A DNA stretch of 64,000 bases from Plasticicumulans lactativorans (GCF_004341245.1 NZ_SLWY01000001.1:204554-268553); one strand, 5' to 3'. Numbered from the stretch's first letter, positions 18,462 through 28,779 are shown. Numbers and translations are program-made. The notes: a model not told the origin generated them from the letters alone.

Positions 18462-18499
18462 CGCTCGTCATCCCTGAGCGGCCGCCGGCGGCAGGGCGC

Positions 18500-18976
18500 T
18501 CAGGCGAAATGCCCGCGCATCCAGGCGCGGTAGGCGTCGGCCTGCGGCGAACCCTCGGGCGGGGCCCAGGCGCCGAACTCGTCGGCTTCGACCGGGCGGT
18601 AGGGGCCGGCCTTGGCTTCGAAGAAGACGCTGCCCGGTGCGAGCGCGACCACCGCGTGCAGCACGCCGGCGGGGATGTCGACCCCCGGCGTGTCGCCGCC
18701 GGCGCGCAGTTCGAGCGCGCGCTGCACGCGGCCGTCGGCGTCGAACACCAGCACGCCGAGGCCGCCGGCGAGCACGACCAGGGTTTCGGCCTTGGCGGGG
18801 TCGCGGTGCAGGTGCGGGCGCACGTAGGAGTCGGGCTCGATCGCCACCAGCAGGCGCTGGCAGGCGTCGTCGAGGTCGACGTGGAAGTTGTGGTTGGCGC
18901 GCCGGCGCGGGCGCTCGCCGGCGGTGACGGCGAGGGCGGCGAGCAGCGGGCGGTCGATCGGGACGAGCTCGGACAT
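18500..18976 (-). CDS. WbuC-family cupin metalloprotein
   Basis: 158 residues from the ATG at 18976 (MSELVPIDRPLLAAL); the frame is open upstream but this start fits the family. A cupin core is seen with RRRANHNFHVDLDDACQRLLVAIEPDSYVRPHLHRDPAKAETLVVLAG, containing the His-x-His and Glu metal ligands, then GVDIPAGVLHAVVAL. WbuC proteins are often found near polysaccharide genes, but none are adjacent here. Its substrate is not known. It is convergent with the CSD-DUF1294 gene. Confidence 0.87.
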   Translation of the reverse strand: MSELVPIDRPLLAALAVTAGERPRRRANHNFHVDLDDACQRLLVAIEPDSYVRPHLHRDPAKAETLVVLAGGLGVLVFDADGRVQRALELRAGGDTPGVDIPAGVLHAVVALAPGSVFFEAKAGPYRPVEADEFGAWAPPEGSPQADAYRAWMRGHFA

Positions 18977-19162
18977 GCGATCTCCACGGGACGGCGGATG
19001 GCGGACGGAGCGGATGATACGCAGCCGGGTGGCGCGGCTTCGAGGCGTGAGGGCTGCGGGGCGCCCGGCCGGGCGGAGCCTCGGCGCCTGCACGAGGGCT
19101 CTCGTCAAATGCCTCTCAAATGATAAAAATCCTTCTGATCCAGTAGTTTGCGTGTACACGGC

Positions 19163-19168
19163 TATACT
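19163..19168 (+). promoter_or_regulatory. Possible -10 element before the S8 protease
   Basis: TATACT sits 50 bp before the ATG at 19219 in a stretch unusually rich in A and T for this window (about 19108-19168). I found no convincing -35 at 16-18 bp, so this is a weak assignment. GCAGGAGG (19205-19212) is the ribosome binding site. Confidence 0.3.
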
Positions 19169-19218
19169 CGGGCAGCCGGGTTTCCACCCGGCGCAACGGA
19201 ATCTGCAGGAGGCCCGGG

Positions 19219-21774
19219 ATGAACGACACCACCTACACCTATCGCGCCGGCGTGCGGCTGCCGCTGGTGAAGGCCGCGGACCAGTTCGTCGTTCGCGCGC
19301 TGCCGGACAGGGTCGGCACCGCGGGCGTGCGGGCGCTGGAGCAGGTCTCGCCGCATTCGACGCGCGTCACCGTCGATCCCGCGCAGCGCGATGCGGCGAT
19401 GGCCGACAGCCGCGCCGAAGCCGTCACCCACCACGCCTACAGCAGTGCCGACAGCGGTGCGGAGTTCCTGATCACCGACCGCGTCTTCGTGCGCTTCCGC
19501 AACCCGCCGACGGCGGCCGAGCTCGATGCCTTCGCCGGCCGCTACGGCCTGCTGCGTCTGGCCACCTACGGCGAACGCGACTTTCTGTTCCAGCTCACCG
19601 ACCACACCGGCATGAACCCGGTGAAGCTGGTCGTGGCGCTGACCGAGAACGATCCGGCGGTCGAGAGCGCCGATCACGATCTCAACCAGCGGGCGAAGCG
19701 CTACCAGCTCGCGCTGCCGACCGATCCGTCCTACCAGCGCCAGTGGCACCTGCACCAGCACCTGCTCGACCCGCAGTTCGATCCGCGTGCGTCCAGCCGC
19801 TGCGAGCAGGCCTGGGAACTGCTCGGCCATTACGGCAGCGCCGACATCGTCGTCGGCATCACCGACGACGGCTGCAAGCTCGATCACGGCGATTTCGCCG
19901 GGGCCGACAAGTTCGCCGGCTGGGGCTATTTCGTCGGCAGCCGGCTGGTGGTGCGCGACGACCCCGATGCCGATCCGCAGCGCATGTACGAGTCCGGCTC
20001 CAACCACGGCACCGCCTGCGCCGGCGTCATCGCCGCCGCGGTCAACGGGCGCTTCGTCGTCGGCGCCGCGCCGGGCTGCCGGCTGCTGCCGGTGAAGTGG
20101 GAGGCGCAGGGGCCGGCGCTGCTGATCAGCGATTCCAAGCTCCTCGCCGCGCTCGACTACCTCGCGCCGCGCGTGGACATCGTGTCGAACTCCTGGGGCG
20201 GCGTGCCGACCAGCCTGTGGTCGCCGCAGGTGGTCAGCCGCATCGGCGAACTCGCGCGCAGCGGCGGCCGGCGCGGCAGCGGCATCCTGTTCCTGTGGGC
20301 CGCGGGCAACGAGAACTGCCCGATCCAGCACCAGGCCGACCAGTCCGTGCCCTACGACGACGGCTGGCAGGTGCGCACCGACGGCAGCTGGGCCTGGGTC
20401 GGCGTCAGCCGCACCCGCAGCTTCCGCAACAACCTGGTCGGCATCAACGGGCTGATGCACGTCGCGGCGCTGGCGAGCACGGCGGAGCGCAGCCATTACT
20501 CGAACTACGGCACCGGCATCCTGATCGCGGCGCCGAGCAACAACGTCCACGAGTACCAGCGTCTCAGCGTACGCGGGCTCGGCATCACCACGACGACGGG
20601 TGCGTCGGCCGGCATCACCGCGAGCTTCGGCGGCACCTCGAGCGCGACCCCGCTGGTCGCCGGCATCGCCGCGCTGACGCTGTCGGCGAACCCGGCGCTG
20701 AGCGGCTTCGAGCTGGGCGCGGTGCTGCGGCGTACCGCGGCGAAGGACGTCGACTTCGAGCGCTACCCGCGCACCCCGCCGGCGAGCTACGACCCCGACA
20801 CCAGCTGGGACGTCTCGCCGGTCGCACCCTGGGCGCAGGGCGAGTTCCGCGACACCGGCGATGCCGACGGCAGCTGGAGCCCGTGGTACGGCCACGGCCG
20901 CATCGACGCCGCGAACGCGGTCGCCGAGGCGCTGCGCCGGCGCGGCGGCGGCACGGGCGGTGGCACGGGCGGTGGTGGTGGCGGTGATGGCGGGGCGGGC
21001 GGCACGACGCTGCAGTTGCGCAGGACGTCGAGCCCCGCGCGGGTCATCCCCGACAACGATCCGGCCGGCATCGGCGACCGCATCGCCGTCGGCGAGAGCG
21101 GGCGGCTCGCCGGCGTGCGCGTGGAGGTCGACATCAGCCACACCTGGATCGGCGACCTGCGCGTGAGCCTGGTCGCGCCGGGCGGCGACGAGGTCGTGCT
21201 GCATGCCCGCGGCGGCGGGCGCGACGACGACATCCGCCGCGCCTACGACATCACGACCACGCCGGCGCTGGCGGCGCTGCTCGGCAAGCCGGTGCAGGGC
21301 GACTGGACGCTGCGCGTCGCCGATCTCGCGCGCAGCGACGTCGGGCGCCTGAACGCCTGGGTGCTGGCGCTGGAGGTGCAGGTGCCGCAGCCGGCGCAGC
21401 CGAGCGAGGTGGTGCTGGAGGATGCGCCGGGGCTGGGCATCCCCGACGCGACGGCGGCCGGCATCGAGCGCGTGCTGCGGGTCGCGGCGCCGGGGCGGGT
21501 GCAGGCGGTCACGGTCGACGTCGACATCACGCATTCGTGGATCGGCGACCTGAGCGTCGATCTGATCGCGCCGTCCGGCCGCACCGCACCGCTGCATCAG
21601 CGCGCCGGCGGTTCGGCGGACAACCTGATCGTCCGCTACGCCGATACCGCGGCGCTGCGTGCGCTGGTCGGCGAGGCGGCCCAGGGCGACTGGCGCCTGC
21701 GCGTCGTCGACCACGCCGCCGAGGACGTCGGCAAGCTCAACCGCTGGGCGCTGCGGGTGCGCATCGGCGCCTGA
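19219..21774 (+). CDS. S8 (subtilisin/kexin-like) serine protease with two C-terminal P-domains
   Basis: 851 residues. An N-terminal region (1-190) of unknown fold precedes a peptidase S8 domain. The catalytic triad is complete: Asp216 in ITDDG, His263 in NHGTACAG and Ser474 in GGTSSATP, plus the SNSWGG oxyanion segment. A glycine-rich linker (about 576-595) leads to two proprotein convertase P-domains, each with VDIxHxWIGDL. The domain order is that of kexin-type proteases. No signal peptide is visible at the N-terminus, so export or a cytoplasmic role is unclear. AGGAGG lies seven bases before the ATG. A strong hairpin follows the stop. Confidence 0.93.
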   Translation: MNDTTYTYRAGVRLPLVKAADQFVVRALPDRVGTAGVRALEQVSPHSTRVTVDPAQRDAAMADSRAEAVTHHAYSSADSGAEFLITDRVFVRFRNPPTAAELDAFAGRYGLLRLATYGERDFLFQLTDHTGMNPVKLVVALTENDPAVESADHDLNQRAKRYQLALPTDPSYQRQWHLHQHLLDPQFDPRASSRCEQAWELLGHYGSADIVVGITDDGCKLDHGDFAGADKFAGWGYFVGSRLVVRDDPDADPQRMYESGSNHGTACAGVIAAAVNGRFVVGAAPGCRLLPVKWEAQGPALLISDSKLLAALDYLAPRVDIVSNSWGGVPTSLWSPQVVSRIGELARSGGRRGSGILFLWAAGNENCPIQHQADQSVPYDDGWQVRTDGSWAWVGVSRTRSFRNNLVGINGLMHVAALASTAERSHYSNYGTGILIAAPSNNVHEYQRLSVRGLGITTTTGASAGITASFGGTSSATPLVAGIAALTLSANPALSGFELGAVLRRTAAKDVDFERYPRTPPASYDPDTSWDVSPVAPWAQGEFRDTGDADGSWSPWYGHGRIDAANAVAEALRRRGGGTGGGTGGGGGGDGGAGGTTLQLRRTSSPARVIPDNDPAGIGDRIAVGESGRLAGVRVEVDISHTWIGDLRVSLVAPGGDEVVLHARGGGRDDDIRRAYDITTTPALAALLGKPVQGDWTLRVADLARSDVGRLNAWVLALEVQVPQPAQPSEVVLEDAPGLGIPDATAAGIERVLRVAAPGRVQAVTVDVDITHSWIGDLSVDLIAPSGRTAPLHQRAGGSADNLIVRYADTAALRALVGEAAQGDWRLRVVDHAAEDVGKLNRWALRVRIGA

Positions 21775-21789
21775 GGGCGCGAAGCGCAC

Positions 21790-21817
21790 GGCCCGCCCGC
21801 AGCGGAGCGGGCGGGCC
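21790..21817. terminator. Bidirectional terminator hairpin
   Basis: GGCCCGCCCGC (21790-21800) and GCGGGCGGGCC (21807-21817) form a perfect 11-pair stem with a 6-base loop, between the convergent protease and wrbA genes. Confidence 0.7.
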
Positions 21818-21822
21818 GGGGA

Positions 21823-22425
21823 TCAGCTCGCGAGCTTGTGGGTGATGCGGGCGACGTGCTCGCCCTGGTAGCGGGCGACGTCGAGTTCGTTGGCGCTCGG
21901 CTGGCGGCTGCCGTCGCCGCCGGCGAGCGTGCTGGCGCCGTAGGGGGTGCCGCCGGTGATCTCGGTCATCACGGTGAGCCCGGCACAGGCGTAGGGCACG
22001 CCGACGATCACCATGCCGTGGTGCAGCAGCGTGGTGTGGAAGGAGGTGATCGTCGTCTCCTGCCCGCCGTGCTGGGTGCCGGTCGAGGTGAACACGCTGC
22101 CGACCTTGCCGACCAGCCCGCCGCGCACCCACAGGCCGCCGGTCTGGTCGAGGAAGTTGCGCATCTGCGCGCACATGTTGCCGAAGCGCGTGGGCGTGCC
22201 GAAGATGATCCCGTCGTAGTCCCCCAGTTCGGCCGGGCTCGCGATCGGCGCCGCCTGGTCCCACTTGGCGCCGGCCTTGCGCGCGACGTCCTCGGGCATG
22301 GTGTCGGCGACGCGCTTGAGCGTGACCTCCACGCCGGCGACGCGCTGCGCGCCCTCGACCACCGCCTGCGCCATCGTCTCGATGTGCCCGTACATGCTGT
22401 AGTACACGACCAACAGTTTGCTCAT
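21823..22425 (-). CDS. wrbA: NAD(P)H:quinone oxidoreductase, type IV (WrbA)
   Basis: 200 residues from the ATG at 22425. It is a flavodoxin-fold protein: the FMN phosphate loop is [15 protein letters not shown], then [24 protein letters not shown] and [16 protein letters not shown] are family signatures. WrbA reduces quinones by two electrons and protects against redox cycling. The length equals that of E. coli WrbA. It is the last gene of a minus-strand group with the phosphoesterase and lipid kinase, 53 bp downstream of the phosphoesterase. Confidence 0.96.
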   Translation of the reverse strand: MSKLLVVYYSMYGHIETMAQAVVEGAQRVAGVEVTLKRVADTMPEDVARKAGAKWDQAAPIASPAELGDYDGIIFGTPTRFGNMCAQMRNFLDQTGGLWVRGGLVGKVGSVFTSTGTQHGGQETTITSFHTTLLHHGMVIVGVPYACAGLTVMTEITGGTPYGASTLAGGDGSRQPSANELDVARYQGEHVARITHKLAS

Positions 22426-22478
22426 GCCCGTCTCCGTTGTTGCTGCCCACGTCATGCCGGCGTCGCGGCGCCGGCCCG

Positions 22479-23291
22479 TCAGTCGGCCGCCGTCACCCAC
22501 CCCGCGGGGGTGCGGCGGAAGCGGCGCGTCAGCACCGGCGCGAAGGCGCCGTCGCGGTGTTCGAGGTGCTCCACCTCGATGTGCCCGTGCTCGATGCGCA
22601 GCCAGTTGAAACCGTTGCCCTCGTCGCGGGTACGCGTCGAGGTGGCGGTGCCGGCCTGCACCAGCAGCGCGCTGCGCCGGGCGCTGTGGCGCGACCCGGC
22701 AAAGCCGTGCGCGGTGCGGTGCAGGTGCCCGGCGAGAAAGACGTCGACGCCGCCGTCGTCGACCAGCTGCGGGAAGGCGGCGTCGCCGCGCCCGATCAGC
22801 ATAGCCGGTGCGGCGCGGCCGCTGGGGCAGTCGAACGGGTGGTGGGTGACGAGGATGCGCACCTGCCCCGGCGCGGCCGTGCGCAGCCGCGCCACCGCGC
22901 GGTGCACCTGGCCCGCGCTCAGCCGCCCGCCCGACACCGTGAGCGAGCGTGCGCTGTTCAGCCCGAGCACCAGCCATTCGGCGTCGGCGTGTTCGGGTTC
23001 GAGCGTCGGGCCGAGGTGCTGGCGGTAGTGGCGGAACGGCCACAGGAAACGCGCGAACGGGTTGTGCAGCGGCACGTCGTGGTTGCCGGGCACCGCCAGC
23101 ACCGGACAGCCGAGCCCGGCGATGAAGGCCGCGGCGTCACGGAACTGCGCCGGCCGCGCGCGCTGGGTGAGGTCGCCCGAGATCACCACCAGGTCGGGCG
23201 CCAGCGTCCGCAGCGTGGCGCCGAGCTCGGCGACCACGGCGGCGTCGATGCGCCCGAAGTGCAGGTCCGACAGGTGCGCGAGCGTTCTCAT
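22479..23291 (-). CDS. Calcineurin-like metallophosphoesterase
   Basis: 270 residues. The dimetal phosphoesterase motifs are in order: DLHFGR (Asp-x-His), GDLTQRA, GNHDV, VTHHPF and GHLHRTAHG. This matches cyclic-nucleotide phosphodiesterase-like (CpdA/Icc-related) enzymes, but the substrate cannot be fixed. Its ATG overlaps the stop codon of the upstream lipid kinase by 4 bases, so the two are translationally coupled. Confidence 0.93.
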   Translation of the reverse strand: MRTLAHLSDLHFGRIDAAVVAELGATLRTLAPDLVVISGDLTQRARPAQFRDAAAFIAGLGCPVLAVPGNHDVPLHNPFARFLWPFRHYRQHLGPTLEPEHADAEWLVLGLNSARSLTVSGGRLSAGQVHRAVARLRTAAPGQVRILVTHHPFDCPSGRAAPAMLIGRGDAAFPQLVDDGGVDVFLAGHLHRTAHGFAGSRHSARRSALLVQAGTATSTRTRDEGNGFNWLRIEHGHIEVEHLEHRDGAFAPVLTRRFRRTPAGWVTAAD

Positions 23292-24211
23292 CGCGCCGGC
23301 TCGCGCGGCACCACCACGCGCAGCGCCTCGGGCACCCAGCGCAGCTCCAGCGGCGCGCGGGTGCGCACGATCTCGCCGTCGACGACGAGCTTCACGCGCC
23401 GCTTGCTGCGGTCGACGCTGATGCGCCGGGCGGTGAAGGTCTCCAGCGTGCCGACCTCGCCGATGCGCCCGAGCAGCGCGCCGAGGGCGGTGGCGAGCAC
23501 CTGCAGGCGGCTCATCGGCCGCATCACCAGCACCGCGAGCCCGGCCTCGTCCGCCGCCACGCCGAGCTGTTCGAGCTGCAGCGGGTTGGCGCCGAAGAAC
23601 ACCATCGGCGTGTCGCGGGTGAGCGAACGGCCGCCGATCGCCAGCTGCACGCGGTAGTGGCGGTGGCGGCGCAGCGCGGTGTAGACCGCCGACAGCGCGG
23701 CGACGATGCGGTGGCGCCCGAGCAGCGCCTTGTGCCGCTCGCGCGCCTCGATGATCGTGCGGTACAGGCCGAAGCTCGCGTTGTTGAGGAACACGCGGCC
23801 GTTGACGGTGCCGGCGGCGGCGCTCGCCAGGCGGCCGTCGAGCAGCGCGGTGGCGGCGGCGAGCGGGTCGGCCGGCATGCCGAGCGCGCGGGCGAAGTAG
23901 TTGAAGGTGCCGAGCGGGATCACCCCGAGCGGCACGGGGCTGCCGAACAGCGCGCCGGCGACGGCGTTGACGGTGCCGTCGCCGCCCGCCGCCACCACCA
24001 GCCGGCGCTCCCGTGCTGCCGCGGCCTCGCGGGCCAGCGCGGTGATGTCGCGGCCGTGCGCCGGGAGGCGAACTTCCACCGCGCGGCCGGTCGAAGCCAG
24101 CGCCGCGTGCAGGCGCGCGGGCAGATCGGCGTCGTGCTGTGCGCCCGCGCCGGGGTTCATGATCAGGGTGATCGGCAGATCGTCGAGTCCGCTCCCGCCG
24201 GCGTCGGCCAT
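23288..24211 (-). CDS. Diacylglycerol/lipid kinase family protein (YegS-like)
   Basis: 307 residues from the ATG at 24211. The catalytic-domain motifs are MNPGAGAQHDADL, the glycine loop VVAAGGDGTVNAVAGAL and GVIPLGTFNYFARALGMP. A second domain carries NNASFGLYR and the terminal VDGEI. The family phosphorylates lipids or sphingoid bases with ATP. It is coupled to the phosphoesterase (4-base overlap) and is divergent from a PAP2 lipid phosphatase, which suggests a shared lipid-phosphate theme. Confidence 0.92.
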   Translation of the reverse strand: MADAGGSGLDDLPITLIMNPGAGAQHDADLPARLHAALASTGRAVEVRLPAHGRDITALAREAAAARERRLVVAAGGDGTVNAVAGALFGSPVPLGVIPLGTFNYFARALGMPADPLAAATALLDGRLASAAAGTVNGRVFLNNASFGLYRTIIEARERHKALLGRHRIVAALSAVYTALRRHRHYRVQLAIGGRSLTRDTPMVFFGANPLQLEQLGVAADEAGLAVLVMRPMSRLQVLATALGALLGRIGEVGTLETFTARRISVDRSKRRVKLVVDGEIVRTRAPLELRWVPEALRVVVPREPAR

Positions 24212-24244
24212 GGGCGTGTGCTCCCCGTTCGGAGGGTGACGGTA

Positions 24245-24889
24245 GTGAAGATACCCGTTGGCGGCGTGCGTGAAAGCGCGCGCCGCCGTCTGCTGGCGGG
24301 CGCGCTCGCGCTGCTCGCCGCGCTGGCCGCCGCCGCCGGCCTGCTCGCCGGGGGCCTCGCCGCGCGCTTCGACACGGCGCTCCTGGCGGCGTTCGACCCG
24401 GCCGCGCCGTGGCGCGTGCGCATGCTCGACCTCACCGCGCTCGGTTCGTCGACGCTGGTGACGCTGTTCGCGGCCGGCGGCGTGCTGCTGCTGCTCGCGC
24501 TGCGGCGCGGCCGCGATGCGCTGCACCTCGGCCTCGCGGCGGCCGGCAGCGGGCTCCTGGTGCAGCTCCTCAAGCCGCTGTACGCGCGGCCGCGCCCCGA
24601 CCTGCTGGCGCCGCTCGCCGACTACGCCGGCAGCGCCTTCCCGAGCGGGCACGCGCTGATGGCGACCGCGCTCGCCGGCACGCTCGCCTGGTGCTGCCGG
24701 CACGACGGCCCGCGCGCGGCGCGGGCGCTGCTGTGGGGGTTCGCCGCGCTGGTGGTGCTCGCGGTGGCGGTGTCGCGCGTCTACCTGCGCGTGCACTGGC
24801 CGAGCGACGTGCTCGGCGGCGCGGTGTTCGGCGCGCTGTGGGCGGCGCTGGCGGGTGCCCTGGCCAGCGCCGTGGCACCGCCGCGCTGA
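24245..24889 (+). CDS. PAP2-superfamily membrane phosphatase
   Basis: 214 residues from the GTG at 24245, chosen because GGAGG (24231-24235) is nine bases upstream. It has several transmembrane helices and the three PAP2 motifs: KPLYARPRP, PSGHALM and SRVYLRVHWPSDVLGG, the last carrying the catalytic His. Such enzymes dephosphorylate undecaprenyl pyrophosphate or phosphatidic acid on the outer face of the membrane. It is divergent from the lipid kinase with 33 bp between the chosen starts, so the promoters must overlap. Confidence 0.9.
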   Translation: MKIPVGGVRESARRRLLAGALALLAALAAAAGLLAGGLAARFDTALLAAFDPAAPWRVRMLDLTALGSSTLVTLFAAGGVLLLLALRRGRDALHLGLAAAGSGLLVQLLKPLYARPRPDLLAPLADYAGSAFPSGHALMATALAGTLAWCCRHDGPRAARALLWGFAALVVLAVAVSRVYLRVHWPSDVLGGAVFGALWAALAGALASAVAPPR

Positions 24890-24913
24890 GCCGCCGCCCG
24901 CGGCGCGGGGGGC

Positions 24914-26554
24914 TCACATGTTGGGGTAGTTGGGGCCGCCGCCACCCTCGGGCACCACCCAGTCGATGTTCTGCGTCGGGTCCTTGATGTCGCAGGTCTT
25001 GCAGTGCACGCAGTTCTGGGCGTTGACCTGCAGGCGCTTGCCGCTGCCGGCCGCGTCATCGTCGACGTACTCGTACACCCCGGCCGGGCAGAAGCGCTGC
25101 TCGGGCCCGGCGTAGCGCGCCCAGTTGACGGCGACCGGCACGCCCGGGTCGCGCAGGCGCAGGTGGCTCGGCTGGCCCTCGCTGTGGTTGGTGTTGGAGA
25201 TGAACACGCTCGACAGCTTGTCGAAGCTCACCTTGCCGTCGGGTTTCGGGTAGTCGATGCGCTCGCTCGCCGCCGCCGGCTGCAGCGCGGTGTGGTCGGC
25301 GTGGTGACGCAGCGTCCACGGCGCGCGCCCGCGCAGCACGTAGGTGTCGAGCGCGCCGTAGGCGAGCCCGCCGAGCAGGCCCCAGCGGAACGCCGGGCGG
25401 ATGTTGCGCACGCCGCGCAGCTCCTCCCACAGCCAGCTCGCCTTGAGCTGCTCGGGGTAGGCGTCGAGCGTCACCCCGGTGGCGGTGTCGTCGGCCAGTG
25501 CGGCGAAGGCCGCCTCGGCCGCGACCATGCCCGACTTCATCGCCGTGTGCGTGCCCTTGATCTTCGGCACGTTGAGAAAGCCCGCGGTGTCGCCGATCAG
25601 CGCGCCGCCCGGGAACACCAGCCTGGGGATCGACTGGAAGCCGCCCTCGCTCAGCGCGCGCGCGCCGTAGCTGATGCGCCGGCCGCCCTCGAAGGTCGGG
25701 CGGATGTCGGGGTGGGTCTTGAAGCGCTGGAACTCGTCGAACGGCGACAGCCACGGGTTGCGGTAGTCGAGCCCGACCACGAAGCCGACGGCGACCTGGT
25801 GGTTCTCCAGGTGGTAGAGGAAGGAGCCGCCGTAGGTCTGGCCGTCGAGCGGCCAGCCGACCGTGTGCACGACGCGGCCGGGGTGGTGCTGCGCCGGGTC
25901 GACCTCCCACAGCTCCTTGATGCCGATGCCGTAGGTCTGCGGGTCGGCGCCCTCGCGCAGGCGGAAGCGCTCGAACAGCGTCTTGGTCAGCGAGCCGCGG
26001 CAGCCCTCGGCGAACAGCGTCAGCCGCGCGCGCAGCTCCACGCCGGGTTCGTAGGCGTCGGTGGGCTGGCCATCCTTGTCCAGGCCCATGTCGCCGGTGG
26101 CCACGCCGCACACCGCGCCGGCGGTGTCGTAGAGCACCTCGGCGGCGGCGAAGCCGGCGTAGATCTCCACCCCCAGCTCCTCGGCCTGGGCGCCGAGCCA
26201 GCGGCAGACGTTGCCGAGGCTGACGATGTAGTTGCCGGCGTTGTGCATCTGCGGCGGTGTCGGCAGGCGGTAGCTGGTCTGGCTGCTCAGCAGCAGGAAG
26301 CGGTCGTCGCTGACCGGGGTGTTCAGCGGCGCGCCGCGCTCACGCCAGTCGGGGATCAGCTCGTCCAGCGCGCGCGGCTCGATGCACGCCCCCGAGAGGA
26401 TGTGCGCGCCGATCTCCGAGCCCTTTTCGAGCAGGCACACGCCCAGCTCCCGGCCGTGCTCGGCGGCGAGCTGTTTCAGGCGGATGGCCGCGCTCAGGCC
26501 CGCCGGGCCGCCGCCGACGATGACGACGTCGTACTCCATCGCTTCACGTTTCAC
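24914..26554 (-). CDS. Electron transfer flavoprotein-ubiquinone oxidoreductase
   Basis: 546 residues from a GTG at 26554, preceded on its strand by AGAGGAGAGA; an upstream ATG at 26608 would add 18 residues with no clear binding site. The N-terminal FAD fold is [19 protein letters not shown]. The membrane-associated middle has [13 protein letters not shown] and [17 protein letters not shown] motifs. The C-terminus binds a 4Fe-4S cluster through CPAGVYEYV and [12 protein letters not shown]. The enzyme moves electrons from ETF (fatty acid and amino acid dehydrogenases) to ubiquinone. It is monocistronic, and the etfAB genes are not in the window. Confidence 0.96.
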   Translation of the reverse strand: MKREAMEYDVVIVGGGPAGLSAAIRLKQLAAEHGRELGVCLLEKGSEIGAHILSGACIEPRALDELIPDWRERGAPLNTPVSDDRFLLLSSQTSYRLPTPPQMHNAGNYIVSLGNVCRWLGAQAEELGVEIYAGFAAAEVLYDTAGAVCGVATGDMGLDKDGQPTDAYEPGVELRARLTLFAEGCRGSLTKTLFERFRLREGADPQTYGIGIKELWEVDPAQHHPGRVVHTVGWPLDGQTYGGSFLYHLENHQVAVGFVVGLDYRNPWLSPFDEFQRFKTHPDIRPTFEGGRRISYGARALSEGGFQSIPRLVFPGGALIGDTAGFLNVPKIKGTHTAMKSGMVAAEAAFAALADDTATGVTLDAYPEQLKASWLWEELRGVRNIRPAFRWGLLGGLAYGALDTYVLRGRAPWTLRHHADHTALQPAAASERIDYPKPDGKVSFDKLSSVFISNTNHSEGQPSHLRLRDPGVPVAVNWARYAGPEQRFCPAGVYEYVDDDAAGSGKRLQVNAQNCVHCKTCDIKDPTQNIDWVVPEGGGGPNYPNM

Positions 26555-26590
26555 GCTCTCTCCTCTCTCGGTACTGACAGGGGATGTCAT

Positions 26591-26631
26591 CGTAACATCC
26601 CTTATCAATATAAGTAAAAACCCTAATAACG
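26591..26631. promoter_or_regulatory. AT-rich block, likely promoter region of the ETF-QO gene
   Basis: About 40 bp conspicuously richer in A and T than the surrounding DNA, directly before the minus-strand ETF-QO gene. On the minus strand it contains TATATT as a possible -10. I could not find a matching -35, so the exact promoter is not assigned. Confidence 0.35.
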
Positions 26632-26732
26632 ACGCAGCGCCCGCGAGGGCTCCGTCGCGCGGGCAGGGGACGGGGCCCGCCGCCGCCGTGGCCCGTCGAA
26701 TTGTAGGGGCGTGGCGTGCCCGCGGCGTGGCA

Positions 26733-27491
26733 TCAGCCGGCGAACTGCTGCCAGAGCAGGCGCGCGGCCATCGCCATCACCACCACCATGAACACCGGGC
26801 GGATCAGCGGGCTGCCGAAGCGGATCGCACTGTGCGCGCCGAGCCAGGCGCCGACCATCAGCGAACTGCCCATCGCCAGCCCCAGGCGGTAGTCGATCGC
26901 GCCGAGCAGCGCGAAGGCGACGAGCGAGGTGATGTTGCTGACGAAGTTCATGAAGCGTGCGGTGCCGGCGGCGTGGAGGATGTCCTGGCGGAAGCTGCTC
27001 AGCGCCACCGCGGTCCAGAAGGCGCCGGTGCCGGGGCCGATGAAGCCGTCGTAGGTGCCGATCGCCAGCCCCCAGCGCCCCTGCAGCGCGGCCGGCGGCC
27101 GGTAGTCGGCGGCGGCCGGCAGCGGCCGGCTGCGCCACGGCCACACCAGGTAGAGCGCCGCGGCGAGCACCACCAACGGCACCAGGGTCTTCAGCGCGCC
27201 GGGGCTGAAGGCGTGCGTCAGCAGCGTGCCGAGCACCGCGCCGACCAGCGTCGCCACGGCGCCCGGGCGCCAGCGCCGCGGCGTGAACAGGCCCTTGCGC
27301 ACGAAGGTGTAGGCGGCGATCGAGCTGCCGAAGGTCGACGACAGCTTGTTGGTGCCGAGCGCGATGTGCGGCGGCACCCCGGCGGCGAGCAGCGCCGGCA
27401 CCGTCAGCAGGCCGCCGCCGCCGGCGATGGCGTCGATGAAGCCGGCGCCGAAGGCGACGCCGGCGAGCAGCAGGACGGTGTCGAGCGGCAT
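26733..27491 (-). CDS. TSUP-family (TauE/SafE) membrane permease
   Basis: 252 residues from the ATG at 27491. A GTG at 27500 is also in frame, but GAGG lies only two bases from it and about eleven from the ATG. It is an all-helical membrane protein with the family repeats [21 protein letters not shown] and [15 protein letters not shown], and [16 protein letters not shown] permeases export sulfite, sulfonates or related anions; the substrate here is unknown. It follows dapE by 13 bp and is probably cotranscribed with it. Confidence 0.92.
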   Translation of the reverse strand: MPLDTVLLLAGVAFGAGFIDAIAGGGGLLTVPALLAAGVPPHIALGTNKLSSTFGSSIAAYTFVRKGLFTPRRWRPGAVATLVGAVLGTLLTHAFSPGALKTLVPLVVLAAALYLVWPWRSRPLPAAADYRPPAALQGRWGLAIGTYDGFIGPGTGAFWTAVALSSFRQDILHAAGTARFMNFVSNITSLVAFALLGAIDYRLGLAMGSSLMVGAWLGAHSAIRFGSPLIRPVFMVVVMAMAARLLWQQFAG

Positions 27492-27504
27492 CGTGGACAC
27501 CGCC

Positions 27505-28665
27505 TCAGCGCGCGAGCAGGCGCGTCAGCACGCCTTCGTAGATGCGCGACAGCGCGTCGAGCTCGTCGAGGCCGACGTGCTCGTCGATCTTGTGGATGCT
27601 GGCGTTGAGCGGCCCGAACTCGACCACCTGCGCGCCGGTGGGGGCGATGAAGCGTCCGTCCGAGGTGCCGCCGCTGGTCGACAGTTCGGTCTCGACGCCG
27701 GTCTCGTGGTAGATCGCCTCGCGCAGCGCATCGACCAGCTCGCCCGGCTCGGTCAGGAATGGCAGGCCGCCGAGGTCCCAGGCCAGCGTGTGGTCGTAGC
27801 GGTAGCCGTCGCGGACCTCCTCGTTCAGCAGCGCGGTGTCGACCAGCTGCTGCACCCGCGCCTGCAGCCCCTCGACGCTCGACGCCGTCGAGAAGCGGAA
27901 GTTGAAGTGCAGCTCGGCGCTGCCCGGCACCACGTTGAACGCCCCGGTGCCGGCGTGCGCGTTGGAGATCTGGAACGAGGTCGGCGGGAAGTGCGCGTTG
28001 CCGCGGTCCCAGACCTGCTCGGTGAGCGCGCCGATGATGCCGCCGAGGGCATGGATCGGGTTGTGCACGAGCTGCGGGTAGGCGACGTGGCCCTGCACCC
28101 CGTGCACCGTCAGGTGTCCGTGCAGCGAGCCGCGCCGGCCGTTCTTGATGGTGTCGCCGAAGACGCGCGCGCTCGACGGCTCGCCGACCAGGCACCAGGT
28201 GATCTTCTCGCCGCGCGCCTCCAGCAGCTCGACCACGCGCACCGTGCCGTCGACCGCCGGGCCTTCCTCGTCGCTGGTGACGAGGAAGGCGATCGAGCCG
28301 GCATGGTCGGGGTGCGCGGCGACGAAGCGCTCGCAGGCGGTGACCATCGCCGCCAGGCTGCCCTTCATGTCGGCGGCGCCGCGGCCGTACAGGCGCCCGT
28401 CGCGCACCTCGGGCAGGAAGGGGTCGGACGACCACTGCGCCAGCGGCCCGGTCGGCACCACGTCGGTGTGCCCGGCGAAGGCCAGCAGCGGGCCGCTGCT
28501 GCCGCGCCGTGCCCAGAAGTTCTCGACCTCGCCGCGGTGCACGCGCTCGCAGTGGAAACCGATCGCGGCGAGGCGCTCCATCATCAGCGCCTGGCAGCCG
28601 CCGTCCTTCGGCGTCACCGAGCGCCGGCCGATCAGTTCGCGGGTGAGTTCGAGGGTCGCGGACAT
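27505..28665 (-). CDS. dapE: Succinyl-diaminopimelate desuccinylase
   Basis: 386 residues. M20-family zinc peptidase fold with the metal-site motifs [30 protein letters not shown] and GEPSSA, and the C-terminal [11 protein letters not shown] and [14 protein letters not shown] characteristic of DapE. It hydrolyses N-succinyl-L,L-diaminopimelate in lysine and cell-wall synthesis. Length matches the family. It is upstream of the TSUP gene and downstream of the TPR gene, all on the minus strand. Confidence 0.97.
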   Translation of the reverse strand: MSATLELTRELIGRRSVTPKDGGCQALMMERLAAIGFHCERVHRGEVENFWARRGSSGPLLAFAGHTDVVPTGPLAQWSSDPFLPEVRDGRLYGRGAADMKGSLAAMVTACERFVAAHPDHAGSIAFLVTSDEEGPAVDGTVRVVELLEARGEKITWCLVGEPSSARVFGDTIKNGRRGSLHGHLTVHGVQGHVAYPQLVHNPIHALGGIIGALTEQVWDRGNAHFPPTSFQISNAHAGTGAFNVVPGSAELHFNFRFSTASSVEGLQARVQQLVDTALLNEEVRDGYRYDHTLAWDLGGLPFLTEPGELVDALREAIYHETGVETELSTSGGTSDGRFIAPTGAQVVEFGPLNASIHKIDEHVGLDELDALSRIYEGVLTRLLAR

Positions 28666-28779
28666 CGCGTACTCCAGGGGGCGGGCGGGGGCGCGATTCT
28701 ACGCGCCCGCCGCCGCGGCGCTCCACCGCACGGCCGCGGCGGGTGTAGCCCGCGCTTCACGCGGCGGCGGCGTGCCGGT

